Positions 1 through 8,849 of a stretch of DNA of 64,000 bases are shown here, one piece after another. Origin of the DNA: Chelatococcus sp. YT9 (lineage in GTDB: Bacteria > Pseudomonadota > Alphaproteobacteria > Rhizobiales > Beijerinckiaceae); the NCBI RefSeq assembly GCF_018398315.1, contig NZ_JAHBRW010000001.1, forward strand, positions 1,484,001-1,548,000. The letters run 5' to 3'. A program made the position numbers and the translations under genes. The notes under the pieces were generated by a model, which worked only from the letters and a program-made list of their open reading frames with translations, was not told where the DNA came from and did no database searches. Each line of letters opens with the position of its first letter. The first letter of the stretch is position 1.

Positions 1-1
1 T

Positions 2-556
2 GCCTTCGACGTGCACGGCCTTTCGAACGAATTTCTCTCCGACAAGCCGCTGTTCCAGGACGTGGCAGCGGAATTCATGGAATTCATCGCGGATGCCCGT
101 CTTGTGATTCACAACGCGGCCTTCGATGTCGGCTTCCTCGATTCCGAACTCACGCGTCTCGGCTTTCCACGCATAGAAGCGGCCAATGTCGTCGACACAT
201 TGATGTTGGCGCGCCGCAAACACCCGGGCGGGCAAAACAGCCTCGACGCCTTGTGTTCACGCTATGGCATCGACAATTCTCGTCGCACGAAGCACGGCGC
301 CCTGCTCGATTCAGAAATCCTGGCGGATGTCTATCTGGAGCTCATTGGCGGGCGGCAAACGGATCTCGGCCTGGCCGTGGCCGGTGCGGCGCGTGCAGCC
401 ATCACCCTCGTTGAAGGCTCCCTGCGCGCGATGCAACGGCCGGAACCGCTTGCCTCGTTCTTGACCGATGCCGAACGAGAGGCTCATCGCAGTTTTGTGA
501 CTGGCTTAGGCGAGGCCGCTATCTGGAGGCGCTACGGGCTTACGTCTGAGGCTTAA
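2..556 (+). CDS. dnaQ: DNA polymerase III epsilon subunit (3'-5' proofreading exonuclease), 5' truncated by window
   Basis: This is the C-terminal part of the proofreading exonuclease of DNA polymerase III; the N-terminus with the first exonuclease motif lies before the window. The open frame runs in from base 2, so the GTG at 11 is an internal Val and not a start. The DEDDh-family Exo II motif (HNAAFDVGFL, about 35 residues in) and Exo III motif (HGALLD, with the catalytic His and Asp) are visible. The C-terminal tail that contacts the polymerase alpha subunit in this family follows. The gene converges on secB. In alphaproteobacteria dnaQ-secB commonly sits near the replication origin. Identification is firm; only completeness is lacking. 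Confidence 0.93.
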   Translation, partial: AFDVHGLSNEFLSDKPLFQDVAAEFMEFIADARLVIHNAAFDVGFLDSELTRLGFPRIEAANVVDTLMLARRKHPGGQNSLDALCSRYGIDNSRRTKHGALLDSEILADVYLELIGGRQTDLGLAVAGAARAAITLVEGSLRAMQRPEPLASFLTDAEREAHRSFVTGLGEAAIWRRYGLTSEA

Positions 557-644
557 GCTGAAGCGCCAGCTTGTCGGGCCACTTAGTAGCGGTGAGCGCC
601 GCCAGCCCCGGCCAAGCCCCACGCTTGGACGGGGCGAGTAGAGC

Positions 645-668
645 GGGCATTCCTCGAAGGAAATGCCC
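645..668. terminator. Hairpin between convergent dnaQ and secB
   Basis: An inverted repeat with arms GGGCATTCC and GGAAATGCCC (one bulged A) and a 5-nt loop lies between the converging 3' ends of dnaQ and secB. No clear T-tract follows on either strand, so it is a possible bidirectional terminator or mRNA-end stabiliser rather than a classical intrinsic terminator. A weaker GCCCC/GGGGC pair lies just upstream at 616-635. Confidence 0.4.
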
Positions 669-677
669 GGGAAATGA

Positions 678-1166
678 TCAGGCCTGCGCGGCCGGCTGCT
701 GCGGCTGCACTTCCGCCAGCTTCTGGCGGTAGAGCGCGGCGAAGTCGATCGGATCGATGAAAAGGGGCGGGAAGCCGCCGTTGCGGACGCTGTCCGCCAC
801 GATCTGCCGGGCAAACGGGAAGAGGAGGCGCGGGCACTCGATCATGACAGTCGGGTGCAGATGCTCCTGCGGGATGTTGCGCAGGCGGAACACGCCGCCA
901 TACACGAGCTCGAAGACGAACAGGACGTCGTTGCCGATGGTGGCCTTGCCTTCAAGGGTGAGGTCGACCTCGAAGTCTGTCTCCGCGAGCTGGTTGGCAC
1001 CGACATTGACCTGGATCGAGATTTCCGGGCCCTGCTGCTGCGGCGTCAGAGAGCGCGGGGCGTTCGGGTTCTCGAAGGACAGGTCCTTGATGTATTGTGC
1101 GAGAGCGTTCAGCGAAGGCGCCGTATCAGTCGGGGCGCCAGTGCCGTTGGTTGAGGTGTCGGTCAT
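678..1166 (-). CDS. secB: Protein-export chaperone SecB
   Basis: SecB is a cytosolic tetrameric chaperone that keeps preproteins unfolded and passes them to SecA for Sec export. The 162-residue length is typical for alphaproteobacterial SecB. After a low-complexity Thr/Pro-rich N-terminal stretch, the conserved core runs from about residue 20 ([16 protein letters not shown]) through [15 protein letters not shown] and the hallmark [10 protein letters not shown] followed by [13 protein letters not shown]. The C-terminus is Gln/Ala/Pro-rich. It is divergent from the Tim44-like gene across a 372-bp gap and converges on dnaQ, the usual arrangement in Hyphomicrobiales. Confidence 0.97.
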   Translation of the reverse strand: MTDTSTNGTGAPTDTAPSLNALAQYIKDLSFENPNAPRSLTPQQQGPEISIQVNVGANQLAETDFEVDLTLEGKATIGNDVLFVFELVYGGVFRLRNIPQEHLHPTVMIECPRLLFPFARQIVADSVRNGGFPPLFIDPIDFAALYRQKLAEVQPQQPAAQA

Positions 1167-1538
1167 GACGAAACTTCTCCGGATGGACGGATGATGGAAA
1201 GCGGGGTTCCGGAAGGCATCCGCGCTCCCCGGACCAGGACTCGTCGACCGGCGACGGATCCCTGTCGGAGCCGGGCCGTTCTGAACGGATACCGAAGCCT
1301 TGCAATGTTCCCAGCTTCAGTCGCTGGGGGCTAACATGGAAGCCGGTCACCGACAAGGCACCATAGTCCCAATCCCGCGTCCTTGTGAGCTAGCCATCTC
1401 TTGTTTGCCGCAACAGTGGATGTTACGAGCGCAAGGCCCCATATCTACGAAGCGGTATCGGACAAGGATGGTCTTTGTGGCTATGAATCGAACCGTGGGA
1501 CTTGACGCCGGGGAACGAGCACGAGACGACTGATAGCC
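1167..1538. other. 372-bp gap between divergent secB and the Tim44-like gene
   Basis: The gap should hold the promoters of both divergent genes. No convincing ORF, tRNA or strong hairpin was seen. Some relatives carry fxsA in this neighbourhood, but no FxsA-like membrane protein is encoded here. I could not place promoter hexamers with confidence. Confidence 0.5.
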
Positions 1539-2258
1539 ATGCAAGACGGTTTCGACGTAACGACTATAGTCTTCCTCGCGCTCGCGGTGTTCGTGATCTG
1601 GCGCCTCCGTTCGGTGCTCGGCCAGCGCACCGGTAATGAGCGTCCCCCGCAGGATCCTTTCGCCCGTCGCGATCCACCGATGAAGCCCGCCAACGGAAGT
1701 GCGAACGGTGATAATGTCGTGCGCCTGCCGGGCGCGGCGAACGACACGGGCCTCGGCGGCGAGGGCAACCCGAATCGCTGGAAAGGCATCGCCGAGCCAG
1801 GGACACCGCTGGCGGCCGGACTTGATGGCCTGGTGCGCGTCGAGCCGAGCTTCAATCCGCAGGAATTCCTGGCGGGCGCCAAGATGGCCTACGAAATGAT
1901 CGTGATGGCCTTTGCTCAAGGCGATCGTAAAACCCTGAAGGGCCTTCTCTCGAAAGAGGTGTTCGAAGGCTTCGATCGTGAAATCGGAGAACGCGAAAAG
2001 CGGGGCGAGAAGATCGAGACCACCTTCGTCTCGATCGACGGCGCCGATCTTCTTGCCGTGGATCTCAAGGGCAAGCTTGCGCAGGCGACGGTGCGCTTTA
2101 CCTCGAAACTCATCACGGCCACGCGTGATGCCTCGGGCACCGTGGTAGACGGCAGCGCCGAGACGGTTGTCACGGTCACCGATGTCTGGACCTTCGCGCG
2201 CACCCTCGGCGGCCGCGACCCCAACTGGCAACTGGTCGCGACTGAAGCGGCACAGTAG
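1539..2258 (+). CDS. Tim44/TimA-like membrane-anchored protein
   Basis: The 239-residue product has one N-terminal transmembrane helix (about residues 7-22, IVFLALAVFVIW), a polar low-complexity linker to about residue 85, and a C-terminal Tim44-like domain (FNPQEFLAGAKMAYEMIVMAF onward). The Tim44 domain occurs in a mitochondrial import-motor subunit and in alphaproteobacterial homologues; the bacterial role is poorly defined and probably involves membrane-associated protein handling. Its place between secB and mltA is conserved in the order. The ATG at 1539 begins directly before the membrane helix, which supports this start. The next gene begins about 50 bp downstream on the same strand. 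Confidence 0.85.
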   Translation: MQDGFDVTTIVFLALAVFVIWRLRSVLGQRTGNERPPQDPFARRDPPMKPANGSANGDNVVRLPGAANDTGLGGEGNPNRWKGIAEPGTPLAAGLDGLVRVEPSFNPQEFLAGAKMAYEMIVMAFAQGDRKTLKGLLSKEVFEGFDREIGEREKRGEKIETTFVSIDGADLLAVDLKGKLAQATVRFTSKLITATRDASGTVVDGSAETVVTVTDVWTFARTLGGRDPNWQLVATEAAQ

Positions 2259-2310
2259 CGGGTCCGGCACGGTGCGGCGCGGCATCGGATACGGATTCGG
2301 GCAGACCGGT

Positions 2311-3510
2311 GTGTTAAAGCGCTTTCTGCTCGCGCTCTCGGCGGGCGGAATTCTCACCTTCGGCGGGCTGTTGCCTGCCTTTTCGGCGCCACCCACTGAG
2401 GTTGGCGGGGCACGGCTGGAGCCCGTTCCTTTTGAGACGCTGGGCGGCTGGCGTAGGGATGACCACAGAGCCGCCTTCGCGACGTTTCGACGATCCTGCG
2501 AGGCGATCCAGAAAAGCGGTGACCAACAGCGGTGGATCACGCCATCGTCGTCCGCGCTGATCGGGATTTGCCAGCGCGGCTTGAAGCACCCTCCGAAAAC
2601 CCGATCTGCGGCGCGCAGGTTCTTCGAACAGAACTTTGCAGCCTTCCGGATAGTGACACCAAAAGGCTCAGGCTTCCTGACGGGCTATTTCGAGCCCGAG
2701 TATCGCGGGCGATTGCAGCCGGACGACCTCTTCTCAACGCCGCTTCTCGGCCGCCCTGCCGACCTCATTACCTTCGCTGATGGGGAGCGTCTGCCCGCGC
2801 CGCACACGGCGCTTACGGCTGCCCGGCGCACAACGAGCGGCGCTCTCGAGCCTTATCCGGACAGGGCAGCAATCGAGGATGGTGTGCTCGGCCCCAAGGC
2901 GCAGCCGCTCGTTTACCTTGACCCGATCGACGCCTTTCTTGCCCATGTTCAGGGGTCGGTTCGGGTCCGAATCGACGATGGCCGCATTATCCGGCTCGCC
3001 TACGCCGCCCGCAACGGACATCCCTACAGTTCGCTCGGCCGCATGGTGGCTCTTGAGACAGGCCTGCCACCCGCAGAGCTCAACACGCCCAAGCTCGTGG
3101 CTTGGCTCAAGGCCAATCCGGATGCCGGACGGCGCCTGATGCGGCAGAACCGTTCGTATATTTTCTTTCGCGTCGCGAATGAGCTCGATCCGAAGCGTGG
3201 GCCTCTTGGTGGGTCATCCGTCCAGCTCGTGCCGGGGCGCAGCCTCGCGATCGATCGGAACCTTTGGTCCTATGGTCTACCGTTCTGGATCGATGCGGAG
3301 CTGCCGCAGCCGGACGAAAGCACGAAGCCGTTCCAGAAGTTGATGATCGCGCAGGACACGGGCTCGGCCATACTCGGGCCAGCGCGGGGCGATATTTTCT
3401 TCGGGAGTGGTCCTGCAGCCGGGGACAAGGCGGGGCTGATTCGCCATCCTGGGCAGTTCATCGTGCTGCTCCCCCGCGAGATCCCGCGGCCTAGCGGAGC
3501 GGACCGATGA
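2311..3510 (+). CDS. mltA: Membrane-bound lytic murein transglycosylase A
   Basis: MltA cleaves the glycan strands of peptidoglycan to 1,6-anhydro muropeptides in the periplasm. The GTG at 2311 gives a clean signal peptide (VLKRFLLALSAGG..., likely cut after PAFSA). An in-frame GTG at 2272 is an alternative; the open frame reaches further back only by overlapping the Tim44-like gene. There is no lipobox Cys, so it may be soluble or anchored by an uncleaved signal. The MltA domain is recognised by FLTGYFEPEY and the C-terminal double-psi-barrel/3D segment, including PGRSLAIDRN and the active-site region MIAQDTGSAILGPARGDIFFGSG. It overlaps smr by 4 bp (ATGA). Its anhydro products are the source of the sugars recycled by AmgK/MurU at 21.5-24 kb. 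Confidence 0.92.
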   Translation: MLKRFLLALSAGGILTFGGLLPAFSAPPTEVGGARLEPVPFETLGGWRRDDHRAAFATFRRSCEAIQKSGDQQRWITPSSSALIGICQRGLKHPPKTRSAARRFFEQNFAAFRIVTPKGSGFLTGYFEPEYRGRLQPDDLFSTPLLGRPADLITFADGERLPAPHTALTAARRTTSGALEPYPDRAAIEDGVLGPKAQPLVYLDPIDAFLAHVQGSVRVRIDDGRIIRLAYAARNGHPYSSLGRMVALETGLPPAELNTPKLVAWLKANPDAGRRLMRQNRSYIFFRVANELDPKRGPLGGSSVQLVPGRSLAIDRNLWSYGLPFWIDAELPQPDESTKPFQKLMIAQDTGSAILGPARGDIFFGSGPAAGDKAGLIRHPGQFIVLLPREIPRPSGADR

Positions 3511-4172
3511 GACGCCGGCGCGGCCGGACACTCGACAAGGAGGAGATCACGCTATGGCACCACGTGGTGAAAAGCGTGAAGCCCTTGCCGGGCCGCGCCG
3601 TCCCGGTCTTACCGCCGGATGAGACTGCCCCCGGGCCAGCCAATCAAACCGCCGCCGAATCAAACGACATCGCCAAGGCAACGGGGGATCTTGCGGGGAA
3701 ATTCGGCGGCAAAGCCGGGAAGAAGGTCGCGCCTCCCAACCCTGCCACTCCCAAGTCTGCCATTCCCAAGCCTGCCACTCCCGACTCTCGTGCCCCGAAG
3801 GTCCCCCCGCTCGCACCGCTGGAGCGGCGGCAACGTCTAGCGCTACGACGGGGCACGGAAGCCATCGAGGCGGTGCTCGATCTGCACGGTATGCGACAGA
3901 TCGAAGCGCACGCGGCGCTGACCGGGTTCGTACGGAGGGCTCAGCGCGAGCAGAAGCGAGTCGTCGTGGTCGTCACCGGCAAAGGCGGCGGCGAAGGGAG
4001 CAGTAAGTTGATGTTCGGCGAGCGCGGCGTTTTACGACGGTTGGTTCCCCAGTGGCTTGCCTCGCCGGAGCTGAGATCGGTCGTGCTCGGCTATGGAGAG
4101 GCCGGCAGGCATCACGGCGGCAGCGGCGCGCTTTACGTGCGGCTTCGCCGGAGTCGGGAGACGCGGCCATGA
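3507..4172 (+). CDS. Smr (MutS2 C-terminal-like) domain protein
   Basis: The 221-residue protein has a basic N-terminus (MRRRRGRTLDKEE), a Pro/Lys/Ala-rich linker to about residue 100, and a C-terminal Smr domain recognised by LDLHGM and HGGSGALYVRLRR, with the Gly-rich VVVVVTGKGGG between them. Smr domains are small nucleic-acid-binding or nuclease modules, also found at the end of MutS2; stand-alone versions are widespread and their substrate is unsettled. Start and stop overlap mltA and the XRE gene by ATGA, so the three are translationally coupled. The linker contains a short in-frame tandem repeat at 3741-3785. Confidence 0.9.
   Translation: MRRRRGRTLDKEEITLWHHVVKSVKPLPGRAVPVLPPDETAPGPANQTAAESNDIAKATGDLAGKFGGKAGKKVAPPNPATPKSAIPKPATPDSRAPKVPPLAPLERRQRLALRRGTEAIEAVLDLHGMRQIEAHAALTGFVRRAQREQKRVVVVVTGKGGGEGSSKLMFGERGVLRRLVPQWLASPELRSVVLGYGEAGRHHGGSGALYVRLRRSRETRP
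3741..3785 (+). repeat. Three tandem 15-bp repeats encoding a PATPK-type pentapeptide
   Basis: Three near-identical 15-bp units, at 3741, 3756 and 3771, encode PATPK, SAIPK and PATPD inside the linker of the Smr protein. The unit is a multiple of three, so copy-number change would lengthen or shorten the linker without breaking the frame. Confidence 0.85.
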
Positions 4173-4573
4173 CTCCATTCGGCGCGCGTATTCGCGAGCT
4201 GCGACGCGAGCGTGGCGCAACCTTGAAGGATATGGCTGAGGCTCTCGATGTTTCGAGCGCCTATCTGTCCGCCCTGGAGCATGGCAGGCGCGGCCGGCCG
4301 ACCTGGGCACTCATGCAGTCCATCCTGCAGTATTTCAACATCATCTGGGATGAAGCCGACGAACTCATCAGGCTCGCCGAACTCTCTCATCCCCGCATCG
4401 TGATCGACACCGCCGGCCTCAGCCCGGAAGCGACGCTTCTCGCCAACCGTCTGGCAAGGGATATAGGTTCGCTGCCGGCTGTGCAGGTGAGGCGGTTGCT
4501 GCTCATCCTGGGAGAGCGTGACGAGAGCGTGAACCCCAAAGCTTCTACCTCCGAGAACTCCGCCTCGAGCTGA
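4169..4573 (+). CDS. XRE-family transcriptional regulator
   Basis: This 134-residue protein begins with a Cro/C1-type helix-turn-helix (FGARIRELRRERGATLKDMAEALDVSSAYLSALEHGRRGRP, about residues 4-44). A helical segment follows (ILQYFNIIWDEADELIRLAELSHPRIVID) and then a short region ending in RRLLLILGE. Such DNA-binding proteins are conserved beside smr in Hyphomicrobiales; the target is unknown. The ATG overlaps the smr stop (ATGA), so it is in the mltA-smr transcription unit. The sequence does not reveal a ligand domain. Confidence 0.88.
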   Translation: MTPFGARIRELRRERGATLKDMAEALDVSSAYLSALEHGRRGRPTWALMQSILQYFNIIWDEADELIRLAELSHPRIVIDTAGLSPEATLLANRLARDIGSLPAVQVRRLLLILGERDESVNPKASTSENSASS

Positions 4574-4711
4574 GCACTTGTACTCATACGGCCGCGCTTG
4601 ACCCCTCACGCGGTGCGATGCTTAGTGCGCGGCCAGAGGGCAGATTTGCTCGCCGCCCCTTGAGTAAGCGGCCCGCAAGATAGACCTGCTCGAGGCTCGA
4701 AAGGGAAATGG

Positions 4712-5710
4712 ATGACGCGCCGCTATGACGTGCTGGGCATTGGCAATGCGATCGTCGATGTCATCGCTCGCACGGACGAGGAGTTCCTCCTCACCCACAA
4801 TCTGCGCAAGGGCGGGATGACACTCATCGACGAAGCCCGGGCGGAAGCGCTCTATCAGGCCATGGGGCCCGCAACCATCATATCCGGCGGCTCGGCATCC
4901 AACACCGTCGCCGGCCTTGCTTCGCTTGGCGCGTCGGCCGCCTTCATCGGCAAGGTCAAAGGCGATGAGCTTGGCGGATTGTTCTCCCACGACATCCGGG
5001 CGCTCGGCATCAACTTCGAGACGACCCCCGCTGCCGACGGCCCGGCCACGGCGCGCTGCTTCATTCTGGTGACGCCGGACGGCGAGCGCACCATGAACAC
5101 CTATCTCGGCGCAAGCCAGGATCTCGCGCCCGCAGATATCGACGAGGAGACCGTCGCGTCAGCGGCGATCGTCTATCTCGAGGGCTATCTGTGGGATCCG
5201 CCCGCGGCGAAGGAGGCGTTCGTCAAGGCAGGACGCATTGCCCACGGGGCCGGCCGCAGGGTTGCGCTGACCCTGTCTGATTCATTCTGCGTCGATCGCT
5301 ACCGCGAGGAATTTCGAGGCCTGATGCGCACGGGCGCGGTCGACATCCTGTTCGCGAACGAGTCTGAGCTGACAAGTCTCTACCAGACGGCCGATTTCGA
5401 GACCGCCTTGGCGTATCTGCGGGAAGAAAATCTGCTCGGGGTGGTCACCCGTTCCGAGAAGGGCGTCGTCGTGGTGACGCGTGAGGAAACGCTCGCTGTT
5501 CCCGCTGAACCTATCGAGACGCTTGTCGACACCACGGGTGCCGGTGACCAGTTCGCCGCGGGCTTCCTGTTCGGCCTTGCTCGCAACTTCGACCTGCGCA
5601 CCTGCGCCCATCATGGCGCGCTCGCGGCCAGCGAGGTGATCCAGCATGTCGGCGCCCGGCCGGAGCAGGAACTCAAGCAGCGCGCGCTGGACAACGGCTT
5701 GCCGGTCTGA
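4712..5710 (+). CDS. PfkB-family carbohydrate/nucleoside kinase, adenosine kinase-like
   Basis: The 332-residue protein is a ribokinase-fold sugar or nucleoside kinase. The N-terminal segment GIGNAIVDVIAR, the substrate-binding Gly-rich stretch GGSASNTVAGLASLG and the C-terminal signature DTTGAGDQFAAGFLFGL (catalytic Asp in GAGD, anion hole) are all present. Close relatives in rhizobia are annotated adenosine kinase, but the substrate cannot be read from the sequence. The ATG is preceded by AAGGGAAA. It is separated from the XRE gene by about 140 bp and followed by a REP-like element, so it is probably monocistronic. Confidence 0.88.
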   Translation: MTRRYDVLGIGNAIVDVIARTDEEFLLTHNLRKGGMTLIDEARAEALYQAMGPATIISGGSASNTVAGLASLGASAAFIGKVKGDELGGLFSHDIRALGINFETTPAADGPATARCFILVTPDGERTMNTYLGASQDLAPADIDEETVASAAIVYLEGYLWDPPAAKEAFVKAGRIAHGAGRRVALTLSDSFCVDRYREEFRGLMRTGAVDILFANESELTSLYQTADFETALAYLREENLLGVVTRSEKGVVVVTREETLAVPAEPIETLVDTTGAGDQFAAGFLFGLARNFDLRTCAHHGALAASEVIQHVGARPEQELKQRALDNGLPV

Positions 5711-5746
5711 GCGGTTGCCCCAGCACTTTGTGGTGGTCTTGGGGTT

Positions 5747-5847
5747 CCTTCTCCCCGGCGGGGAGAAGGACAGGATGAGGGATCCGGCAACACTTAGTCG
5801 CCCTCACCCGGATGCTGCGCGTTCGACCTCTCCCCCGCCGGGAGAGG
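5747..5847. repeat. REP/RIME-like paired palindromes
   Basis: Two GC-rich hairpins lie between the PfkB gene and coaA. The first has arms CCTTCTCCCC and GGGGAGAAGG (5747-5769); the second has CCTCTCCC and GGGAGAGG (5827-5847). The inner flanks GGATGAGGG and CCCTCACCC are also complementary, so two elements face each other. The sequence closely resembles the intergenic RIME/REP palindromes common in rhizobial genomes. It lies at the 3' ends of two converging genes and may also act as a transcript-end structure. Confidence 0.8.
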
Positions 5848-5890
5848 TGGCCCGCGCTTTACGCGGCTGAGTGGCGAGGCGATCTCCCGC

Positions 5891-6865
5891 CTATAGCCGC
5901 CGCAGCGCGACCTCCTCGATGCGGTGACTGTCACCTTTTTTCAGGATGAGGCTGGCGCGTCGGCGCGTCGGCAGGATGTTCTCGCGCAGGTTCGGCAGGT
6001 TGATCCCTGTCCAGAGGCTTTCAGCGGTTGTCAGAGCCTCCTCGCGCGACACGACGGCGTATTTGGCGAAGTAGGATTTCGGGTCGCGGAAAGCCGTCTC
6101 GCGCAAGCGCATGAAACGGCTCACATACCAGTCGTGCAGGTGCTGCTCGTCCGCATCCACATAGATCGAGAAATCGAAGAAGTCCGACACGAACGGGATG
6201 GCCTTGCCGTCACGCGGGAGGCGCGCAGGCTGCAGCACGTTCAATCCTTCGACGATGAGAATGTCGGGGCGGTCGACGACAGTCGTCTCGCCGGGCACGA
6301 AGTCATAGACGAGGTGCGAATAGACAGGCGCTTCGACCTGCCGCTTGCCCGCTTTGATATCCGTCAGGAAGCGCAGGAGGGCCTGGGTGTCGTAGCTCTC
6401 GGGAAAGCCCTTGCGCTGCATCAGCCCGAGCCGCTGGAGCTCCGCATTGGGCAAGAGAAAGCCATCGGTGGTGATGAGATCCACCTTCGGTGTGTTCGGC
6501 CAGCGTGCGAGCAGCGCCTGCAGGACGCGGGCCGTTGTCGACTTGCCCGCCGCAACCGAACCGGCAACGCCAATGATATAGGGCACCTTGCCGTTCTCGT
6601 CCGCCAGCAGAAAGCGCTGGGTAGCGCGGAACAGCCCCTGAGTCGCCGCCACATAGAGCGATAGCAGGCGCGACAATGGCAGGTAGATCTCTGACACCTC
6701 CGACAGGGAGATGATGTCGTTGAGGGACTGCAGGCGCAGAACCTCGTCCGCGGTAAGGGTTAGAGGCGTATCGGCGCGCAAAGCCGCCCATTCCGCGCGC
6801 CGGAATACCCGGTATGGCGACAGTTCGGCCTCGAGGTCAGGAAACGGGGTGACGCGATCATCCAT
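5891..6865 (-). CDS. coaA: Type I pantothenate kinase
   Basis: CoaA phosphorylates pantothenate with ATP, the first and feedback-regulated step of coenzyme A synthesis, in the cytosol. The 324-residue length is near the usual 310-320 of prokaryotic type I enzymes. The Walker A loop GSVAAGKST is at about residues 102-110, preceded by VPYIIGVAG. Further family blocks are [42 protein letters not shown] and [11 protein letters not shown]. The gene closes the his cluster, 23 bp after hisE, an order conserved in Hyphomicrobiales. Confidence 0.97.
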   Translation of the reverse strand: MDDRVTPFPDLEAELSPYRVFRRAEWAALRADTPLTLTADEVLRLQSLNDIISLSEVSEIYLPLSRLLSLYVAATQGLFRATQRFLLADENGKVPYIIGVAGSVAAGKSTTARVLQALLARWPNTPKVDLITTDGFLLPNAELQRLGLMQRKGFPESYDTQALLRFLTDIKAGKRQVEAPVYSHLVYDFVPGETTVVDRPDILIVEGLNVLQPARLPRDGKAIPFVSDFFDFSIYVDADEQHLHDWYVSRFMRLRETAFRDPKSYFAKYAVVSREEALTTAESLWTGINLPNLRENILPTRRRASLILKKGDSHRIEEVALRRL

Positions 6866-6888
6866 GGACGGATTCCAGTCGTCGAGGG

Positions 6889-7236
6889 TCAGCGCTTGCG
6901 CTGGGCTTTCTCCGCAAGCCCGGATTGGGACGTGCGACGCTGTAATTCTGAGAGAACATCGGCGATGCTCACATCACCCGCTTCGAGCACGACGAGCAGG
7001 TGATAGATCAGATCCGCCGCCTCGTAGGTCAGGGCCTGCCGGTCGCCCGCCATGGCGGCGATCACGACCTCGACCGCCTCTTCGCCCAGTTTCTTGGCGG
7101 GTCCTTCCGGGCGGCTCGCCATCAGCTTGGCCGTATAGGACTGATCAGGTCCCGCTTTGGCCCGTGTCGCGACGATCTCTGCCAGGTCGGCGAGCGTAAA
7201 GGCGTTTGTCGGCACGTCCGTATCGGCGTCAGTCAT
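6889..7236 (-). CDS. hisE: Phosphoribosyl-ATP pyrophosphatase
   Basis: HisE hydrolyses phosphoribosyl-ATP to phosphoribosyl-AMP, step 2 of histidine synthesis. The helical MazG-like core is seen in [26 protein letters not shown] and [16 protein letters not shown], whose Glu and Asp residues bind Mg2+. I chose the ATG at 7236 (115 residues); an in-frame ATG at 7257 would add MGLDARP. The HisI cyclohydrolase is not fused here and is not in the window. It lies 38 bp after hisF, in the same transcription unit. Confidence 0.95.
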   Translation of the reverse strand: MTDADTDVPTNAFTLADLAEIVATRAKAGPDQSYTAKLMASRPEGPAKKLGEEAVEVVIAAMAGDRQALTYEAADLIYHLLVVLEAGDVSIADVLSELQRRTSQSGLAEKAQRKR

Positions 7237-7274
7237 TGGCCTTGCGTCCAAACCCAAAAAAGGGGCGGTCGATG

Positions 7275-8081
7275 TCAGCGCGCCCGATGGTGGGGACCGC
7301 TTCGTGGGGGATCCAGACGCATCGCCAAGCCGGCATCGGCCATATAAGCCTTGGCCTCACTTATACTATAGTCTCCGAAATGAAAAATTGACGCCGCCAG
7401 CACGGCGCTCGCATGGCCTTCACGCACGCCGGCGACGAGGTGGTCGAGATTTCCAACACCGCCGGAGGCGATGACCGGGATGGTTACTGCGTCGGCGATA
7501 GCCCGCATCAGGGCGAGATCGTAGCCGGCATGGGTGCCGTCGCGATCCATCGAAGTCACGAGCAGTTCACCGGCGCCCAGGCTCGCCACTTCCGCGGCAT
7601 AGGCCACCGCGTCAAGCCCCGTCGGATTGCGCCCGCCATGGGTGAATATCTCCCACTGATCAGGCGCACCGGGCAGGGAGGTCTTTTTGGCATCAATGGC
7701 GACGACGATGCATTGGTCGCCGAATTTCTCCGCCGCCTCGCGCACGAACTGGCGGTTCTTCACCGCAGCCGTCATGATCGAGACCTTGTCGGCGCCGGCC
7801 AGCAGGAGCGTTCGGATGTCTTCCACGCTGCGCACGCCCCCGCCGACGGTCAGCGGCATGAAGCAGGCCTCGGCGGTGCGCTGCACCACATCGAGCAAGG
7901 TGCCGCGATCTTCGTGACTGGCCGTGATGTCGAGGAAGCACAGTTCGTCGGCTCCAGCAGCATCATAAGCAATCGCAGCCTCGACGGGGTCGCCGGCATC
8001 CCGCAGATCGACGAATTTAACGCCCTTGACGACGCGGCCGTCCTTGACGTCAAGGCAAGGAATAAGGCGGACCTTCAGCAT
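7275..8081 (-). CDS. hisF: Imidazole glycerol phosphate synthase, cyclase subunit
   Basis: HisF is the (beta/alpha)8 cyclase half of IGP synthase; it uses ammonia from HisH to convert PRFAR into IGP and AICAR. The catalytic Asp of IPCLDV near residue 11 and the phosphate-binding half-barrel motifs ([26 protein letters not shown]) are present, as is the second catalytic Asp in TSMDRDGT. The protein is 268 residues, slightly longer than the usual 253-258 because of a C-terminal tail ([14 protein letters not shown]). It lies 12 bp after hisA. Confidence 0.97.
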   Translation of the reverse strand: MLKVRLIPCLDVKDGRVVKGVKFVDLRDAGDPVEAAIAYDAAGADELCFLDITASHEDRGTLLDVVQRTAEACFMPLTVGGGVRSVEDIRTLLLAGADKVSIMTAAVKNRQFVREAAEKFGDQCIVVAIDAKKTSLPGAPDQWEIFTHGGRNPTGLDAVAYAAEVASLGAGELLVTSMDRDGTHAGYDLALMRAIADAVTIPVIASGGVGNLDHLVAGVREGHASAVLAASIFHFGDYSISEAKAYMADAGLAMRLDPPRSGPHHRAR

Positions 8082-8093
8082 GAAAGTCTCCCC

Positions 8094-8849
8094 TTATGAC
8101 GCGAGCGGCGTGGGAGCGCGCCCAGCCGTATTGATCAAGGCCATGGCCTCGGCCGGATCGAGCCGCCCGTCATAGAGCGCCCGCCCGGTGATAGCCCCCT
8201 CGAGAATGGCGCAGTCAGGTTCGAGCAGCCGTTTCACGTCATCGATGGAGGCAAGGCCGCCGGAGGCGATGACCGGGATCGACACGGCGCTCGCAAGCCG
8301 CAGGGTCGCCTCGATGTTGAGCCCCTTCAGGATGCCGTCGCGGGCGATGTCGGTGTAAATGATCGCAGCGACGCCCGCATCCTCGAAGCGCTGCGCGAGG
8401 TCCTCCGCCGTCATCTCCGAAAGGCGGGCCCAGCCTTCCACCGCGACACGGCCGTCGCGGGCGTCGATGCCAACGGCAATCCGGCCGGGGTGGACGCGGG
8501 CTGCCTCGCGCACGAACTCGGGATCCCGGACCGCGGCGGTTCCGATGACGACACGCGAGATGCCGCGCTCGATCCAGCCATCGACAGTCTTCATGTCGCG
8601 GATGCCGCCGCCGAGTTGCAAGGGCATCGGGCTTCGCGCGATGATCCCCTCCACGGCGGCTGCGTTCATCGGCCGGCCGGCGAAAGCGCCGTCGAGATCC
8701 ACCACATGGAGCCAGGAAAAGCCCTGCGCCGCGAACGTGGCGGCCTGCGCGGCCGGATCATCGTTGAAGACGGTGGCTTGGTCCATGTCGCCCTGGACGA
8801 GACGCACGCAGCGACCTTCTTTCAGGTCGATGGCGGGAAACAAAATCAT
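8094..8849 (-). CDS. hisA: Phosphoribosylformimino-AICAR-phosphate isomerase
   Basis: HisA is a TIM-barrel Amadori isomerase converting ProFAR to PRFAR, directly before the HisFH step. The protein starts [12 protein letters not shown] with the catalytic Asp of AIDLK. It carries [14 protein letters not shown] and [13 protein letters not shown], the two phosphate-binding half-barrel motifs, and the second acid in YTDIARDG. The frame is open 258 bases upstream, but homology and the ATGA overlap with hisH fix the start at 8849, giving 251 residues. Confidence 0.97.
   Translation of the reverse strand: MILFPAIDLKEGRCVRLVQGDMDQATVFNDDPAAQAATFAAQGFSWLHVVDLDGAFAGRPMNAAAVEGIIARSPMPLQLGGGIRDMKTVDGWIERGISRVVIGTAAVRDPEFVREAARVHPGRIAVGIDARDGRVAVEGWARLSEMTAEDLAQRFEDAGVAAIIYTDIARDGILKGLNIEATLRLASAVSIPVIASGGLASIDDVKRLLEPDCAILEGAITGRALYDGRLDPAEAMALINTAGRAPTPLAS

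Noticed and set aside
1347-2540. Long minus-strand ORF (397 codons) antisense to the Tim44-like gene and mltA
   Set aside because: It is a shadow frame of GC-rich coding DNA; the plus-strand proteins have clear homology and the antisense product has low-complexity, Arg/Gly-rich composition.
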